From contig JAWZYV010000740.1 in assembly GCA_038373885.1 (NCBI GenBank), forward strand, positions 62,001 through 126,000: a DNA stretch of 64,000 bases, read 5' to 3'. The notes under the pieces are model-generated. The model was given only the letters and a program-made list of their open reading frames with translations, was not told the DNA's origin and did no database searches. Origin of the DNA: Cheiracanthium punctorium (taxonomy: Eukaryota > Arthropoda > Arachnida > Araneae > Cheiracanthiidae). Positions 11,649 through 23,444 of the stretch are shown here, piece by piece. The translations under genes and the position numbers were made by a program. Position 1 is the first letter of the stretch. The number at the start of each line of letters is the position of its first letter.

Positions 11649-12336
11649 CTGTCTTACATACTGCATAAATTTTAGCGGCTATATGCCCAACAGTTTTACA
11701 GGGCTGCAAAAAAGTATTCTTATACACGTTACATTCGGCCTACTGTGTGTGTACGCACTACTGTGTGTGTACTCTCGTCACACACGTTACATTGCGGCCT
11801 AAACACTCGAATCATTTTTAGTACACTAGCGCATGAATACTAGATTCCCGTTGAGTTGAATTAAATTTATTTAAACGCTTGGTAAATATCAAGTGTTCGG
11901 AAAGTCGAGTGGAGTCACTCCATATTTTTAATCTCATTTATTGCTGAACGCGATGTGATGGTTGGCGCTTTAAAAGCACTATGAAAACATAGTTTAGTCT
12001 TTTGTGTTGTTTTCTTGTAATTTATATGGTTTGTGGGAGTTCTTACTTTTTGATCATTTTACTATCTTAGAATCTTTTGCTATCTTGAATATATTGATTT
12101 TAGTACTTAGTCTCTCACATTATACATATTTGTGTGTGTGCATGATCATGTTAGTGTGCAGATTTAAATTTGTTAAACTCTTAGAAATTGTTGTTTCTTT
12201 TTAAATATTATTTATTAATAAGTTTTTCTTTTTTTTCAAAATGTTAGCGAGTATATATTGGACTACGAAATTTGGCACATACACTAGTTCTTTAACATTG
12301 GTGCAGGGTTATATAGCATTTTCCAAAATTCATAAC

Positions 12337-12869
12337 CAGGGTGTCTACCGAATTTCTGAAAGTCAATTTCCCGACTTTTTCCAGGTTTTTGGGAGGCCCC
12401 GGGAAAAAAATTCCTGACCAATGCAATTTACTTTGGGAAATCGCACAATGCCCCCTCCCTTGTCTTTATATTTGCATATTTTGTACTTCTTGAAACCAAT
12501 GTTAACTGAAGTATACAGGATTAGGCTTTCATCAATTGAGAAACAGAAGAACGCACTTTCTGATAGAATTAACTAACTGTTATTGGAAATATGGTCCTAA
12601 GTGATAGTTACCAAGTAAGCTAATTGTCTTTTACCCTCCCGTCACAATCGATGAGCCCATATTTTTCCCACCTCATACAGACACATCGCTTGATGCTTTT
12701 GAGGTCCGAAAAATGTGTTGCAGTTGCTTACGATTTCGAGTCTGACAATTAGAGAGAAAGAGTAAAAAACGGAAAAAAAAAAAAAAAATTGATTCTTTTG
12801 GTGAATTTTTCGGACCCATTATCCAATTTCTCGGTTTTTTCCAGACTTTCCGGAGTGGTAGACACCCTG
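12337..12869. mobile_element. DNA transposon derivative, same family as 4169-5171, TSD ATAAC
   Basis: CAGGGTGTCTACCGAATTTC at the left and GTGGTAGACACCCTG at the right, flanked by ATAAC on both sides (12332-12336, 12870-12874). The same ends and the same 5-bp TSD length as the element at 4169 make a consistent family. Inside, CCCGACTTTTTCCAGG and GGTTTTTTCCAGACTTTCCG mirror each other. Confidence 0.82.
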
Positions 12870-14186
12870 ATAACCTTAAGGGGCTAAAATGTTCTTTCAC
12901 ATATCCTACGTGATCTCAAATCAATCTTAGGACATTTTGAACAACGTCCTCCCTTTAAAATGTAACAGAGTCCTATGTTTAGGACAGCTTGTTTTAGTTA
13001 AAAACTTGTTTCATTTTTATGAAGGAAAACCGAGGTCAATCCAGGAATTTTTTGCTCCCATTTTAATGAATTTTCAACACCTATCTTTGTGAATTTTCAC
13101 ACCAACTTTTGTATTTCACTTTTTCTGTTAAAATAATTTACATAAACAGTTAAAATGTAGGGTAAAATGCCAATAAAGGGTCGTTTCAATCAACTGTATT
13201 TATGTGAAGGGGCTGTTTTAATAAATTGTAATCTTGTGAAGTGGCCGCAACAAATCCGAATTTTGTCTGCATCGATGGAAAACAATTATTTTTTTGCCAA
13301 TTCAATATATTAATCACTTATGCAGTAGGTTCTACATTATGAATAAGGAATTTAAAATTAGCAATAAGTAGATATGTTCTACCTACATATACATTTTTTA
13401 ATTATAAAATAAGCCCCCCTCCCCCCCCCAAAAAAAAAAGTCAATTCATGAGAAGAAATGCAGTTGTAGCTCCCTGAAACATCCCCCCCCCCTTTCAAAT
13501 TTTTCTTTCAATAAGAAGTGCTGTTTAAAATTACTACTATCACTCCCAAAAAGTCTGTAGCTAGTTGTAAATCCATATACCTTTTATTTTTTTTAATTAT
13601 ATGGAAAAGTTAAAAAAGCCATCACGCAAGAACTTTCGCTTCTAGCAGAAATAATTTCATAGCTTTTACACTACTAACATTAGTTGCGAAAAGAGAGCTC
13701 AAGATAGAGGTACAAAAAAATTGTAGGTGTCAACAACGCTTAATCAATGGGGGAAACAGAATCGGGTAACACCGCTAAGGTTTCACCCACAAAATGGTGG
13801 GCAGGAAGTTTCCAAGACAGAGGCCTAGTATAAATAAATCGAATAACTTTAAATGTAACTGAATGCACAGTATCGCTATACGAAAGAAAACCATTTATTA
13901 AAAAAATAAATAAACCTTTTAATAATATAATCGCCATACAAGATTCTACCAGTATTTAAATTTACCCCCACCCCCCTACATTTTGGGGTTGTTTGAAGGG
14001 GGAAAATGTAGGAATAAACCTGCTATTACTATGGCATAATTAATATCGATGTCATAAATGTTTTCAGTTTACATACTCAGAATTTTTTATGGTATATATG
14101 GTCAATTAACTAAAAATGAATTAAAACATTTGTAAAAAAAATAATGTAATCAGGATTCAATTCTTAACTTTTAAATGTGTTCTAAG
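12870..14186. other. AT-rich spacer
   Basis: Apart from the MITE copy at 13034-13275 and C-runs near 13425 and 13485 I see no gene or structured repeat. Open frames here are short and lack recognisable content. Confidence 0.4.
13034..13275. mobile_element. Diverged copy of the GGGGTCGATCC MITE
   Basis: Follows 20038-20293 in order: GGTCAATCCAGGAATTTTTT, CTCCCATTTTAATGAATTTT, TAAAATGCCAATAA, GTGAAGGGGCTGTTTTAATA, TTTTGTCTGCATCGATGG. Ends are eroded. Confidence 0.6.
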
Positions 14187-14528
14187 TAGCGTTGCCAGGC
14201 GTCCGGATAAAGCCGGACCTAGTTAGGCTTTTCGATCGCGTGTCCGGCCAAACGGAACGGTGTCCGGCTTTGGACGGGTGACTTTGGCGGATGAGTCATA
14301 AAGAACTTGAGCTGATTGGGCATTCGATGCTATTGATATTTCATTAGAATTGAACAAGATTCGTGGTAACTATCGAAAAAGCTCGATTTTACATGCAATT
14401 TTTGTGTCGTACCTATTCATACTGAGACAAAATCTTCCATAGTGTAGGCTGTCCGGCCTTTTGACCCAAATGTCCGGCCAAACGGGCGGGTCTGTCCGGC
14501 TATTGGGTTGGGCGACCTGGCAACCCTA
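14187..14528 (-). mobile_element. hAT MITE, second copy, perfect 8-bp TSD GTTCTAAG
   Basis: Same family as 10228-10580 in the other orientation: TAGCGTTGCCAGGCGTCCGG at the left and GCGACCTGGCAACCCTA at the right. GTTCTAAG lies on both sides (14179-14186, 14529-14536). Several TGTCCGGC motifs near each end. Confidence 0.9.
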
Positions 14529-16136
14529 GTTCTAAGGATGGCGGCAATCCAGCTTTAACACTTACAGGTATTTGTTTCATTTTCTAACAGCGATACCATT
14601 GACGAAATATTAGATATTTTCAGTCAAATGTGAAAGGTCAACTAAATATTTATTACTGCAGTTAATGTCAATAGTGACTGTAATCTGAACAGGGCTTTAA
14701 GGGTTAGATTATTAAAGTTCGACATAAAGGACAAGTCTGAAGCAGCTGTCAGTATGTTTCTTGAGGAAATCTTGTGGCATCATTCGGATTTCAACTAGAT
14801 GAAAATACATTTGGATTGACTCAAAACACCATGTCTGGGCTGACCTCGATTCTTTAATTATATATTCCACTGCAAAATTGTAATAAAAACACAAGGAAAG
14901 TCATTGTTTAAAATTGCAAAATGTTGGCAAGGGGTGGCTTGCAGTGTATTCTTTCACAGGAAATGTAACACCCAAAATGTTTCTTTTCTGAAAAGCTGTT
15001 TTAATTACTTCCATTGATGTTGGCTCCTATTGTCTTTTCTTTCTTATTGTACTGCACGCTAACGTCTATTCTAATAGGGTATTTTAAATTTGGTAGCTCT
15101 TTACTTTGAACTATTTGTCATACTTAAAGTAATGTAATTGGCATTGTCTATCTCTCAGTTCTTTATTAATTTGTACTTTAATGAATTTGTAATCTTCAAT
15201 TAAATGGAGAATTTAAAAAAGTCAAGTGGAAAATTTAGCTTAATATAAATGTAAAAGATACATTTTTTTAAAGAAATAATCATACATACATACTTATCTA
15301 CTTATTTTGGTGGCAAGATAAAACAGTTTTCAATTTTATCAGTTTACATATTTATCACTGTCATCATTAACGTGTTCTTGAGGTTAAACTCCCTAAATCT
15401 GTTAATATATTTTTGTTAAGTTCAGGCAGTTTTAATTTTCAAACTATAGAAAGAATTTACAAAATTGAAATATTTTACCACATTTCAAAAATATCACAAA
15501 ATCTGATACTGACACACAATGCTCAAATTTTGGTTTAGTCTAGGGATGTAACAGATATCTGGCAAGTATTCGGTATCCGGCTGATTTTTCATTATCCGAA
15601 TCATAACTACCGGATATCCGACTTCTCTACCAGATATCCAGCTATATACTACTAAAGTACTGTCTATAATATACATGGGAGAGAATGGAAAATTATATTG
15701 GAACATTCTTGATAAAGTGATACATAAAACAGAGGGATATATAACTACCCCTATAAACAGGGTTCTACCACTAAATCGGGTGAACGGATAGTAACCAAAT
15801 TTCTTTTATAGACTATACATGAAAAGTGCTTAGGGAATTTTGATTAAAAAGCTCGAATTAAAAAATGTTCAAGTTGTGATTAAGCATGAAAAAAAACAGA
15901 AAATTTAACATTTGAAATGGGCTATTCAAAATAAACACGCAATTTCAACATTTGTTCAGTAGTTTTTGGGCACATTTATAACTAGTTAGGCTCATATTTA
16001 GAGCTGATTTTATGCTGCTAAGTGCCACTTAATGAACATTTCTGAACTCAAAAAACCAAAAAGGTAAGAAAATTCGAAACACTTTCAGATTTTATATACG
16101 CACTAAAGTGCTACATATTAAGAGAGTATCAAAATT

Positions 16137-17475
16137 TATGCATCATCCCTGTTTTTCTTCCTTGTTCCATAAAGCACATCTTTGAAATCAAAATCTATCT
16201 TAAAATCGCCTACTAAACTATTTTACAATCTTCGCCAAGCATATTCCAACTATACTCCACCATTTTAAATATTGTTTCGAATGCGCATCATAATCCATGA
16301 GTGTACAGTGTTCATCTTTCTTGGGTTGATTCCTATTTTAACACCCAGACTCTTGCCACGGTGGCGATAATTAAACATATGCAGTTACCACAATGATTTT
16401 TTGTATTTATGTGCAGTGGCACACACAGGACTTTCTCTTGGAGGGGTCCAACCCTTATAAAGCTGTGACACCAACGACCTGAAAAAATGCGGTTTTTTAA
16501 ATATTTTTATCATAACCCCTTCGTGTTTTTATTTATCTCTCTTAAATAAAACTATCTTGCTGAAAACAAGAATTTGATGTCTTCTAACATATTTAAAAGT
16601 CAAAAATCGCATGAAATTTAACGAAGAAAAATTGACAACTCTTTTGGGAGGGGTCTGGACCCCTTGTGTCAACGGCTGTTTATGTGGCGATTTGGTACAA
16701 CATGCAAGTACAGCATTCCATTACTTATTCATTTATTTTGGGTTGGCAATTAATGAAGTTTTAATAATTAAGTGAATCCAAATTCCTTAACCGCTGTGTT
16801 TATCGTTAATTTGCTTACTTTAGTTTTCATCTAGTTTTTTTTGGGAAACATTGAAACTTGTGCATAACTCCCCAGATACCCACGACTGCAAAGCTCGCCA
16901 AAGTGGACGATTTTTTAGGTTGGTGAGAGTGAGAATGTTAAAGTAGGAATCAACTCTTTCTTGTACCATAAAACACATCTTTGGAATCGAAATCTATATT
17001 AAAATCGCATACTAAAACTGTTTTACTATCATCACATCACCAAGCTTATTCCAACTATACTTCACCATATTAAATACTGTTTGGAATAGGCATCATAATT
17101 CATGAGTGTGCCGTGTTCGCCTTTCTTGTTAAATAAAATGCATCTTTGGAACCGAAATCTATCTTAAAAACACCTACTAAACCTGTTTTGCAACCTTTGC
17201 CAAGCACAATTCAACTATCCTCTACCATTTTAAAAACTGTTTAGAAAGCGTATCAATATATGCATGCATGTTTTCCTTCCTAGTTCCATGAAATTAGGGC
17301 CGTACCCAGAATTTTTTTTTTTTTGGAGGGGGGGGGGGTGGGGGGGGGGGGGGTACGGCCTTGTATGAAACACTTCTTTGGAATTGAAATTTATATTAAA
17401 ATTGCCTACCAAATTTTACAATCTTCGCCAGGCATTTTCTAACTATACTCGTAATACATTTATAATAAATTGTTG
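16137..17475 (+). repeat. Four ~180-bp units inside the 15.5-19.3 kb element
   Basis: Units near 16137, 16955, 17130 and 17260 share TTCCTTGTTCCATAAA, CACATCTTTGGAATC, AAAATCGCCTACTAAA, CTTCGCCAAGC, CCAACTATACTCCACCATTT and CATGAGTGT. The first is separated from the other three by ~640 bp of unrelated sequence (16350-16950), probably an insertion bounded by GTCCAACCCTTATAAAGC-type sequence. Confidence 0.75.
17294..17364. mobile_element. Tiny (71-bp) TIR insertion, TSD ATGAAA
   Basis: GGCCGTACCC and its inverse GGGTACGGCC bound a T-run and a G-run of about 30 bases. ATGAAA flanks both sides (17288-17293, 17365-17370). The sister array units read through this point without it, confirming insertion. 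Confidence 0.7.
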
Positions 17476-18223
17476 CTTTTTGGTACCAAACTTAGCAATC
17501 AATTATAAAAAATTGCAAACCTTGCACGACTTACATTTTATAAATGCCCCCCCCCCAATGTTATCTGGTAAACACATTTGGAAATATCTTGACCATGACA
17601 GTTCATATCTATAAAACCTGTCTACAAGATTGCGTAGATAAAATTCTGGGACTGAGCTAAATAGCACCCTAGGGCTAAAAATAAAAAAACCTAAGAACAT
17701 CTCATGTAGTGTCCATGTGCAAATTTGGAGATGATCTTCTCATCCTTTTCAGCTATAGACTGCTGTTTATAGGGAAGTTTAATTATAAGCACTGTGTAGA
17801 GAGTACCATTTGAAAAATATGTACATTCAGTATATGCAGTTTCTCTCACGGTAATCCCACAAATAATGTAATTTTACACTCTCTCCCCATGGAGCTTCTC
17901 AGATCCATATTTTAATTTGCTCTCAGAAATCCGATAATTAACAAAAAACTTCATTAATTCTTGAAGACAATTTATTACAAGGCAGGGAGAAATTTTTAAT
18001 CTTCATCCTTTTTGTAAATGACTATCTTTTACGGAGCATTCCTTTATTGAAGTCTCCAATACCTAATGATTAAAAATTAACCCTTATTTTACATATTTAT
18101 TTTTTAATTTAGTTATTTAAATTCACTTATGATTTTCTGCAAGTTTTAATTGATTTTTAAGTTAAGTCTACTGAAAAAATGTACATTTAAAATGAACTTT
18201 TTTGAAATATTTATTAGTGAAAA

Positions 18224-18261
18224 TTATAACATGGCTGCTTGTACAGACAGCCATGTTATAA
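18224..18261. repeat. 14-bp perfect hairpin
   Basis: TTATAACATGGCTG and its exact reverse complement CAGCCATGTTATAA, with a 10-nt loop. Just downstream (18298-18360) a ~42-bp stretch around GTGTATGATTATCA is tandemly duplicated, and another short tandem duplication is at 18690-18770 (AAATATTTAAAAGATTC). Confidence 0.75.
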
Positions 18262-19284
18262 CATGGTATTTTATTAGTTTAAAATAGTTGTTTTAGTTAC
18301 TACTACAGCATTGTGTATGATTATCATTCTAGTTACTACTGCAGTGTATGATTATCACTCCGTACATAAAGAACTATAATCTTTCTTTTGTGTGTGTCTG
18401 TTGCATGTCGAAATAAAGAGTAAAAAAGTGAAATTGTCTTAAAATTTGGAAAGTAATGTTTGAAAGATTTTATGAATTTCAGCCCCCCTCACCCTTTTCA
18501 CCCTTATAGTGCCATATGAATTTTTGTACTGTGAAGAAATGCTCATATATTTTAGAAGATAAAAAACAAAAATAGATCTGTTAAATTGTTTAACTGGAAG
18601 TTTAAAAAATATTATTTTCAATTAAAGAAATTCAATGCATAACCTGAATATTCTGTTTCATACCTGTATACAACTACAAAAGAAAGCATGATAATACTAT
18701 AAATATTTAAAAGATTCACTTTTTAGTATCATAAATATTTAAAAGAGATTCGCTTTTTAGTATCAATCTCTAAAAGTAATTTAACTTAAAATAAAACTAA
18801 AAATGACTTAATGAAAATTAAATATTAAATTATTAAAACAGAAAAAAAGGCATTAAACCTATGTTTGGAAAAAATTAATTCATCTATCATAAGTATTCTT
18901 ATCAATAGATATTTTATTCTTAAATAAATAAAAAAAGTATGCCTTTCTTTGTGAAAATAATCTGCAATTATAGATACATTAATAAAAGTGTCATGGTTAA
19001 AATTTACCTGCTTCTGCCAGTAGTCCACACATAAAAAGAATATTTTAACTTTTTACATTTTAAGTAACATTTTTTATGTACATATATGTAAAGAGATGGT
19101 TACTAAAGAATATTTTAATGAGTTGTAAAACCAATTTAATTTATTGTTCTGATGTCATTATATAAAAAAATTAAAAAAACACTTGATAACTAAATGCATG
19201 CTTAGTGCCGGATATCAGTATATGGCAACCAAAGGAGCTTCAGATATCCGATATCCAGTAAAATCACCATCAGTTACATCCCTA

Positions 19285-20037
19285 GTTTAATCAAGTGCTA
19301 CTATCTCTCTGGAATCAAAGCAAACTCATGACACTGCTTTATTCTGAGAGTATAGGCTTAGCAAACAGTTATTTCTTTTTAAAAAGAGAAAGCAGAGGGA
19401 TTGTAGTAACTGTAAGAAATATTATGTTTAGCACTGGACTTATAGTGATGACAATTGACTGTGATCGCTTACTGATCAATTTGTTTAATATTTGAAGATC
19501 AAGGTTACTGCTTTTTTATCAAACTAACATTAACTAACCACTCCATTTTTTTTAGAAATTGGTGGTAATCATATCCACACATCAACTCTTGGAATTGATT
19601 AGATGGCTATTCAATTCATGAAAGTGGTCAGCACACTAAAATATAAAGCTCACAATATATAGATGTACGTTAAAGTCATACAATATCCCCTTATTATACT
19701 GCACAGTTGGATTTGTCACATTTTTTCTATCTCCCTTTTCTTCCCCTGCTTTTACTTTCTTACAAACTTTTTTCTTATAATTCTACTACAAACAATTTAA
19801 TGTGCCAAATTATGAATTATAAGAATTGAGAAAAAGATCTCCCAAGATTTCTGAGACAGAAGTGGCATGGAGTATTTGTGTATGAGTTGCACGGATTTCA
19901 TTGAAATGTGACAATGAGACACAGGTGGTATAGAAGAAAATGAGGGGGGAAAAGAAAGTCCGATAATCACTTGCATCTCACTGACTAATCTGTTAGAATT
20001 TTTGTGTGGCTAATTTCTTCTTTGGAAATTCAGTTAA
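19285..20037. other. AT-rich spacer
   Basis: Unique-looking AT-rich sequence between two elements. No gene, RNA or structured repeat is seen. Confidence 0.4.
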
Positions 20038-20293
20038 CAGGGGTCGATCCAGAAATTTTTTTCAGACTCCCATTTTTATGAATATTCATACCAATTTCCG
20101 TTAAAGTCACTTTTTTCTAAAAATTTACAAAACAAATTAAAATATTTGGTAAAATGCCAAGAGTTGTTTTAATCAAAAATATTTTTGTGAAGGGGCCATT
20201 TTAATCAATAATTTTGTTAAGGGGATGTTTTAATAGATTGTAATTTTGTGATGGGGCTGTAAAAGACCCAAATTATGTCTGCATCGATCCCTG
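20038..20293. mobile_element. 256-bp MITE, TSD GTTAA
   Basis: CAGGGGTCGATCCAGA at the left and TCTGCATCGATCCCTG at the right are inverted. GTTAA lies on both sides (20033-20037, 20294-20298), again a 5-bp duplication. Inside, AAGGGG-CATTTTAATCAAT-type segments repeat three times. A diverged copy is at 13034-13275. Confidence 0.72.
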
Positions 20294-20499
20294 GTTAAGG
20301 GTGTTGTACGAAGTAACAGAATCTCTCTCACGGTCTTTGTACACAAATTAAAATAAATTATTTGCACCAGAGACTCCAAAAAATGTATGATGATTCTTCA
20401 TAAGCTGCACTACATAACTGTAAAAAATGAAAAAACAATGCGTTTTATAGAATCTTTCTGAAAAAAAATTCAACACGGAACTGCACCGCAAAATGTTTA

Positions 20500-21209
20500 C
20501 AGGGTGGCTACCGAAAATTAGAAAAAAAGTTTCCTGATTTTTACGCAGCCAACAACGACCAAATTACAATGACAGTAGAAAACTACAGGGTGAAATAAGG
20601 GAATTGGGGTCACAATAACCATGAAATTCAACACTCTTGGTGTTAAAAGGGTAATTGCCAATCGACCACTAGGGATAAAGACTCATTACTGGATCACCCA
20701 AGAGTGCTTCATATTCGCATTCATACGTCTGATTGATTCACTTGTTTATATGTATTGGCATAAACTGACATGGCACATGTAAAATTGGAGGGGGGGGGAC
20801 AAAATGTTTCCCAATATAGAAAATTACATTTTCATATAGGTTATAGCTGAATTTTCTTACATTTTAGGGGGGACAATTGCCCTCTCTTGCCCTTAGTAAG
20901 TAATGCCAATGTCTAGGATTTCATATGTCTGGTTTCTTGTATGATTCGTATCTTAGTAAGAGTCCAAATAACTGATTTTGAACTCATAGTACCCGTATCA
21001 CTTGAGTCTTGAATCTGTAGTGTCTGCATCAGTCGAATATTGTATAATCCAGAATGAACCTATGACCCCGAGTTACATGCTGATCTACAAATAAAAATGA
21101 TGGTCTCGTTCACAAGGCAAAAACGAAAGTTCCCTGATTTTTGGATATTTTTCCAAATGGATGAAATAACCCGATTTTTCTATGATTTCCAGGATCTTTC
21201 ACCACCCTG
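20500..21209. mobile_element. Probable member of the CAGGGTG family
   Basis: CAGGGTGGCTACCGAAAATT at the left; the right end in reverse complement reads CAGGGTGGTGAAAGATCCTG. Flanking pentamers GTTTA and TTTTA agree at four of five positions. Repeats of 'TTCCTGATTTTT' near both ends match the family style. Confidence 0.55.
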
Positions 21210-21295
21210 TTTTAAAAAGGTAGCACACCTGCCAAATTTTCGATTTTAAGAATTTTTTCTGAAAGTTCCATTATAAATAAAATTTTCTGATTCAG

Positions 21296-21470
21296 TGATC
21301 TCCCCATAAATTTCTGTCAGGCAGACAGCATTATGAAGCTGTAATGTATAACTATCAAATTAAAGCATATCAAATGAGATATTCTGATTTTCCAGCTGAG
21401 CAGTCAGTAAAACTTGTCGGCGATGCACTCAGCCAAAAAGGACTGGGAAGAATCCCATGATTTATTATAG
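21296..21470 (+). repeat. Dispersed repeat, copy 1 (copy 2 at 25322-25442)
   Basis: Shares with 25322-25442 the order: GTGATC, TCTGATTTTC, AGTCAGTAAAACTTGT, GGCGAT.CACTCAGCCA, AAAGGACTG. Ends are not defined. Confidence 0.5.
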
Positions 21471-23175
21471 TATATAGTACAGCTTGTAAAGAGACATCCT
21501 AAAAATTTTGAAGTGCTTGACATGATTAATTTTTTTGAATTTATGTCCGAAAATAACATTTTTTTTTTTTTCAAAATACACTGTTAAGGAAAGCAAGTTT
21601 AAAGAAAAATCAGAGCTGTTTTCTTTAGTGTAGTGATATGGATTGTTTCTTGAGCAGGAAATGAAATGTGTATTTGTACATAAATTTTAAAAGGGTAAAT
21701 TTAAAAGGTATTTTTCAACTGTGAAAGTGATTATATTTTATTACAAAACATGCATTATTAATTGTATTATATTTTAAGTGCATGTGTTCATGAAAGTACA
21801 ATTCTATTATATCATTTCATTACACTCTGCCGGTTATATTGTGACCCTTTATACATTTTTCTTGTCTCCCAATGAATGTAATAAAATGAGGGGCTACTGT
21901 CCTTAATTTTTCTTGCAATGTAATGAGTCAACCTTCAATTATTTTTAAAGCTGTTTTGAAAAAACAAAAAAGTTAATATTTGAGGATTGACAATTTCTTT
22001 ACATACCCCATCCCAGAAAACATTTAAAAATGAAAGAATATTAAACTGTCATGTAGATATTGGTGAAGAATTGCGAACACATTTTATACAAATGGGAAAA
22101 AAAAAATATATATATATATATATTGGATGCATGTTTATTTTAGCGAGTTCCCTTTGACATGAATACTTTTGGTTTCTGAAAAATTGCAGGTTTGTTTTGT
22201 CCTGTCTTTAAGAATATGCTATGAATAAATACAAGGTTTTGCTACACATTTAAAATTTCCCTCTATTCTTCATAAGCTAAGAAAAAAATAATAAATAAGC
22301 TCATCATGCACCAATACTGTGGATAGTCTTGCATTTAAAAGGAAAAAACTTAGACAATAAAATGACAAAAAAGTCAGGACTCTTATAAATTTACCCCCTA
22401 AAGAAAAAAAACCTGGATGGTATTTTAAGACCCACTTATGCGAGTAATGGGAATTGAAAATAAGGATTTTTTTGGCTGTAACAAAACAGTTTATAAGTTC
22501 TAATCAAGCACTAGTATAATACTTAATTTCAATTACTACTTTATCTTAAAAGCAAACTGACTGGCTATTATCATCATTGATTTAAATATTTTTTTCATCA
22601 TTACTGATTTTTTATCAATTAATTGCTCTAAGATGTATTTAGTAATTAACAAAAATTTTCCGAACATTCTGAATCCACATCCCTTCCTTTAAGAAACCCA
22701 ATCGGTTGTGTTTTTCAGGGGGGGGGGGGGGTTGCACATTTAACAAATCTACAAAAAAAAATAATGTAAAAATAATTTAAAATTAAATATATTTTCTTAA
22801 AAAATAAGTTACTAAAACTATTTATCAATTTTATGTATATGAACAAAAAAACAAAAAGGTTCGTTACTCAGGATTGTTTAGTTTTATTTAAGTGTGTTTT
22901 TTTCTTTAACAGTTTTTTACTCCCACTTTTTAAAACTAGTTAAGTTTTGTGTAATATACTTTTTTTATTGAATATAAAATCCTAAGATACATAAAGGTTT
23001 TATTTGGTTGATAATTTTTAATACTTTTTTTTTGCAAAATGAAGTGATTAAAACACCCAGTTTTGCAGAAAGTTAAATTTGTAAAAATGTGCAGCTATAT
23101 ATAAAATACAATTTTCAATATTTTTTTTATTTGTGTATTCGCATTCTAGTGTATTTTAGACAAGTTCATATTTAA
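21471..23175. other. AT-rich, no gene seen
   Basis: Long A/T-rich spacer with an AT microsatellite at 22101-22124 and a G-run at about 22720. Nothing further is supported. Confidence 0.4.
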
Positions 23176-23230
23176 AATTAGGAAGGTTGGAGTGTTTTAG
23201 GTTAATTAATTTACAAACTATTCGAAAAAT

Positions 23231-23298
23231 TCCAAAGCTGGGGATCAAAAACAGCTTCTGCTTAACGTGTGGGTGCTCTACTACTGAGCTACCCTGGG
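23231..23298 (-). tRNA. tRNA-like sequence, inverted partner
   Basis: On the minus strand: CCCAGGGTAGCTCAGTAGTAGA then GCACCCACACGTTAAGC. The A box is intact, but the B box has decayed to TTTTTGATCCC. D stem GCTC/GAGC and acceptor pairing to CTTTGG remain. It is more diverged than the plus-strand partner, so a pseudogene-like copy. Confidence 0.42.
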
Positions 23299-23374
23299 AC
23301 AATTCACAGATAAAATTTCTCACATAAGAATCACTAGCACTTATCTTCTGCAAACCAGTCCATCCAAAAATCGA

Positions 23375-23444
23375 CCCAGGGTAGCTCAGTGGTAGAGCAC
23401 CTGTACATTAAGTGGAGGTTCTGGGTTCAATCCCCATCTCTGGA
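23375..23444 (+). tRNA. tRNA-like sequence (pseudo-tRNA or SINE head)
   Basis: A box TAGCTCAGTGG and B box GGTTCAATCCC are canonical. D stem GCTC/GAGC pairs perfectly, the acceptor CCAGGG/CTCTGG pairs at six positions with one G-U, and the T stem pairs four. The anticodon stem does not pair well and position 33 is not T, so no amino-acid identity can be assigned. Probably not a working tRNA gene. Confidence 0.5.

Larger units (their letters stand above)
9130..11945 (-). repeat. Array of ~180-bp repeat units, cluster 2 (inverted relative to cluster 1)
   Basis: Read on the minus strand, units show the cluster 1 landmarks: CGAATGCACCATTTAGAC, CCATAGGCCGTAATGTA, GCAGCCCTGTAAAA, CACACCAAAATCTATACA, then TATAATATACATACCC. 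Units lie at about 9200, 9370, 9540, 9700, 9880, 10960, 11100 and 11640. The terminal block with AGTGTTCGGAAAGTCGAG and GGAGTCACTCCA occurs near 10180-10215 and again at 11890-11925, so at least two copies are joined or one was duplicated. MITEs at 10228, 10666 and 11268 have inserted. Confidence 0.75.
15541..19284. mobile_element. 3.7-kb hAT-type element, 8-bp TSD (GTTTAGTC / GTTTAATC)
   Basis: TAGGGATGTAAC at the left and GTTACATCCCTA at the right are inverted. The flanking octamers differ at one position. Subterminal CCGGATATCCG-type motifs occur in several copies within 110 bp of each end, as in other hAT elements. The inside contains an array of ~180-bp units (16137-17475), a nested small insertion and a hairpin, but no recognisable transposase, so it is non-autonomous or badly decayed. 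Confidence 0.78.

Noticed and set aside
17315..17353. Long G-run as a functional G-quadruplex
   Set aside because: Homopolymer G-runs recur throughout the window inside MITEs and vary in length; no evidence beyond composition.
23375..23444. Functional tRNA gene
   Set aside because: Promoter boxes are good but the anticodon stem does not pair and position 33 is not T.
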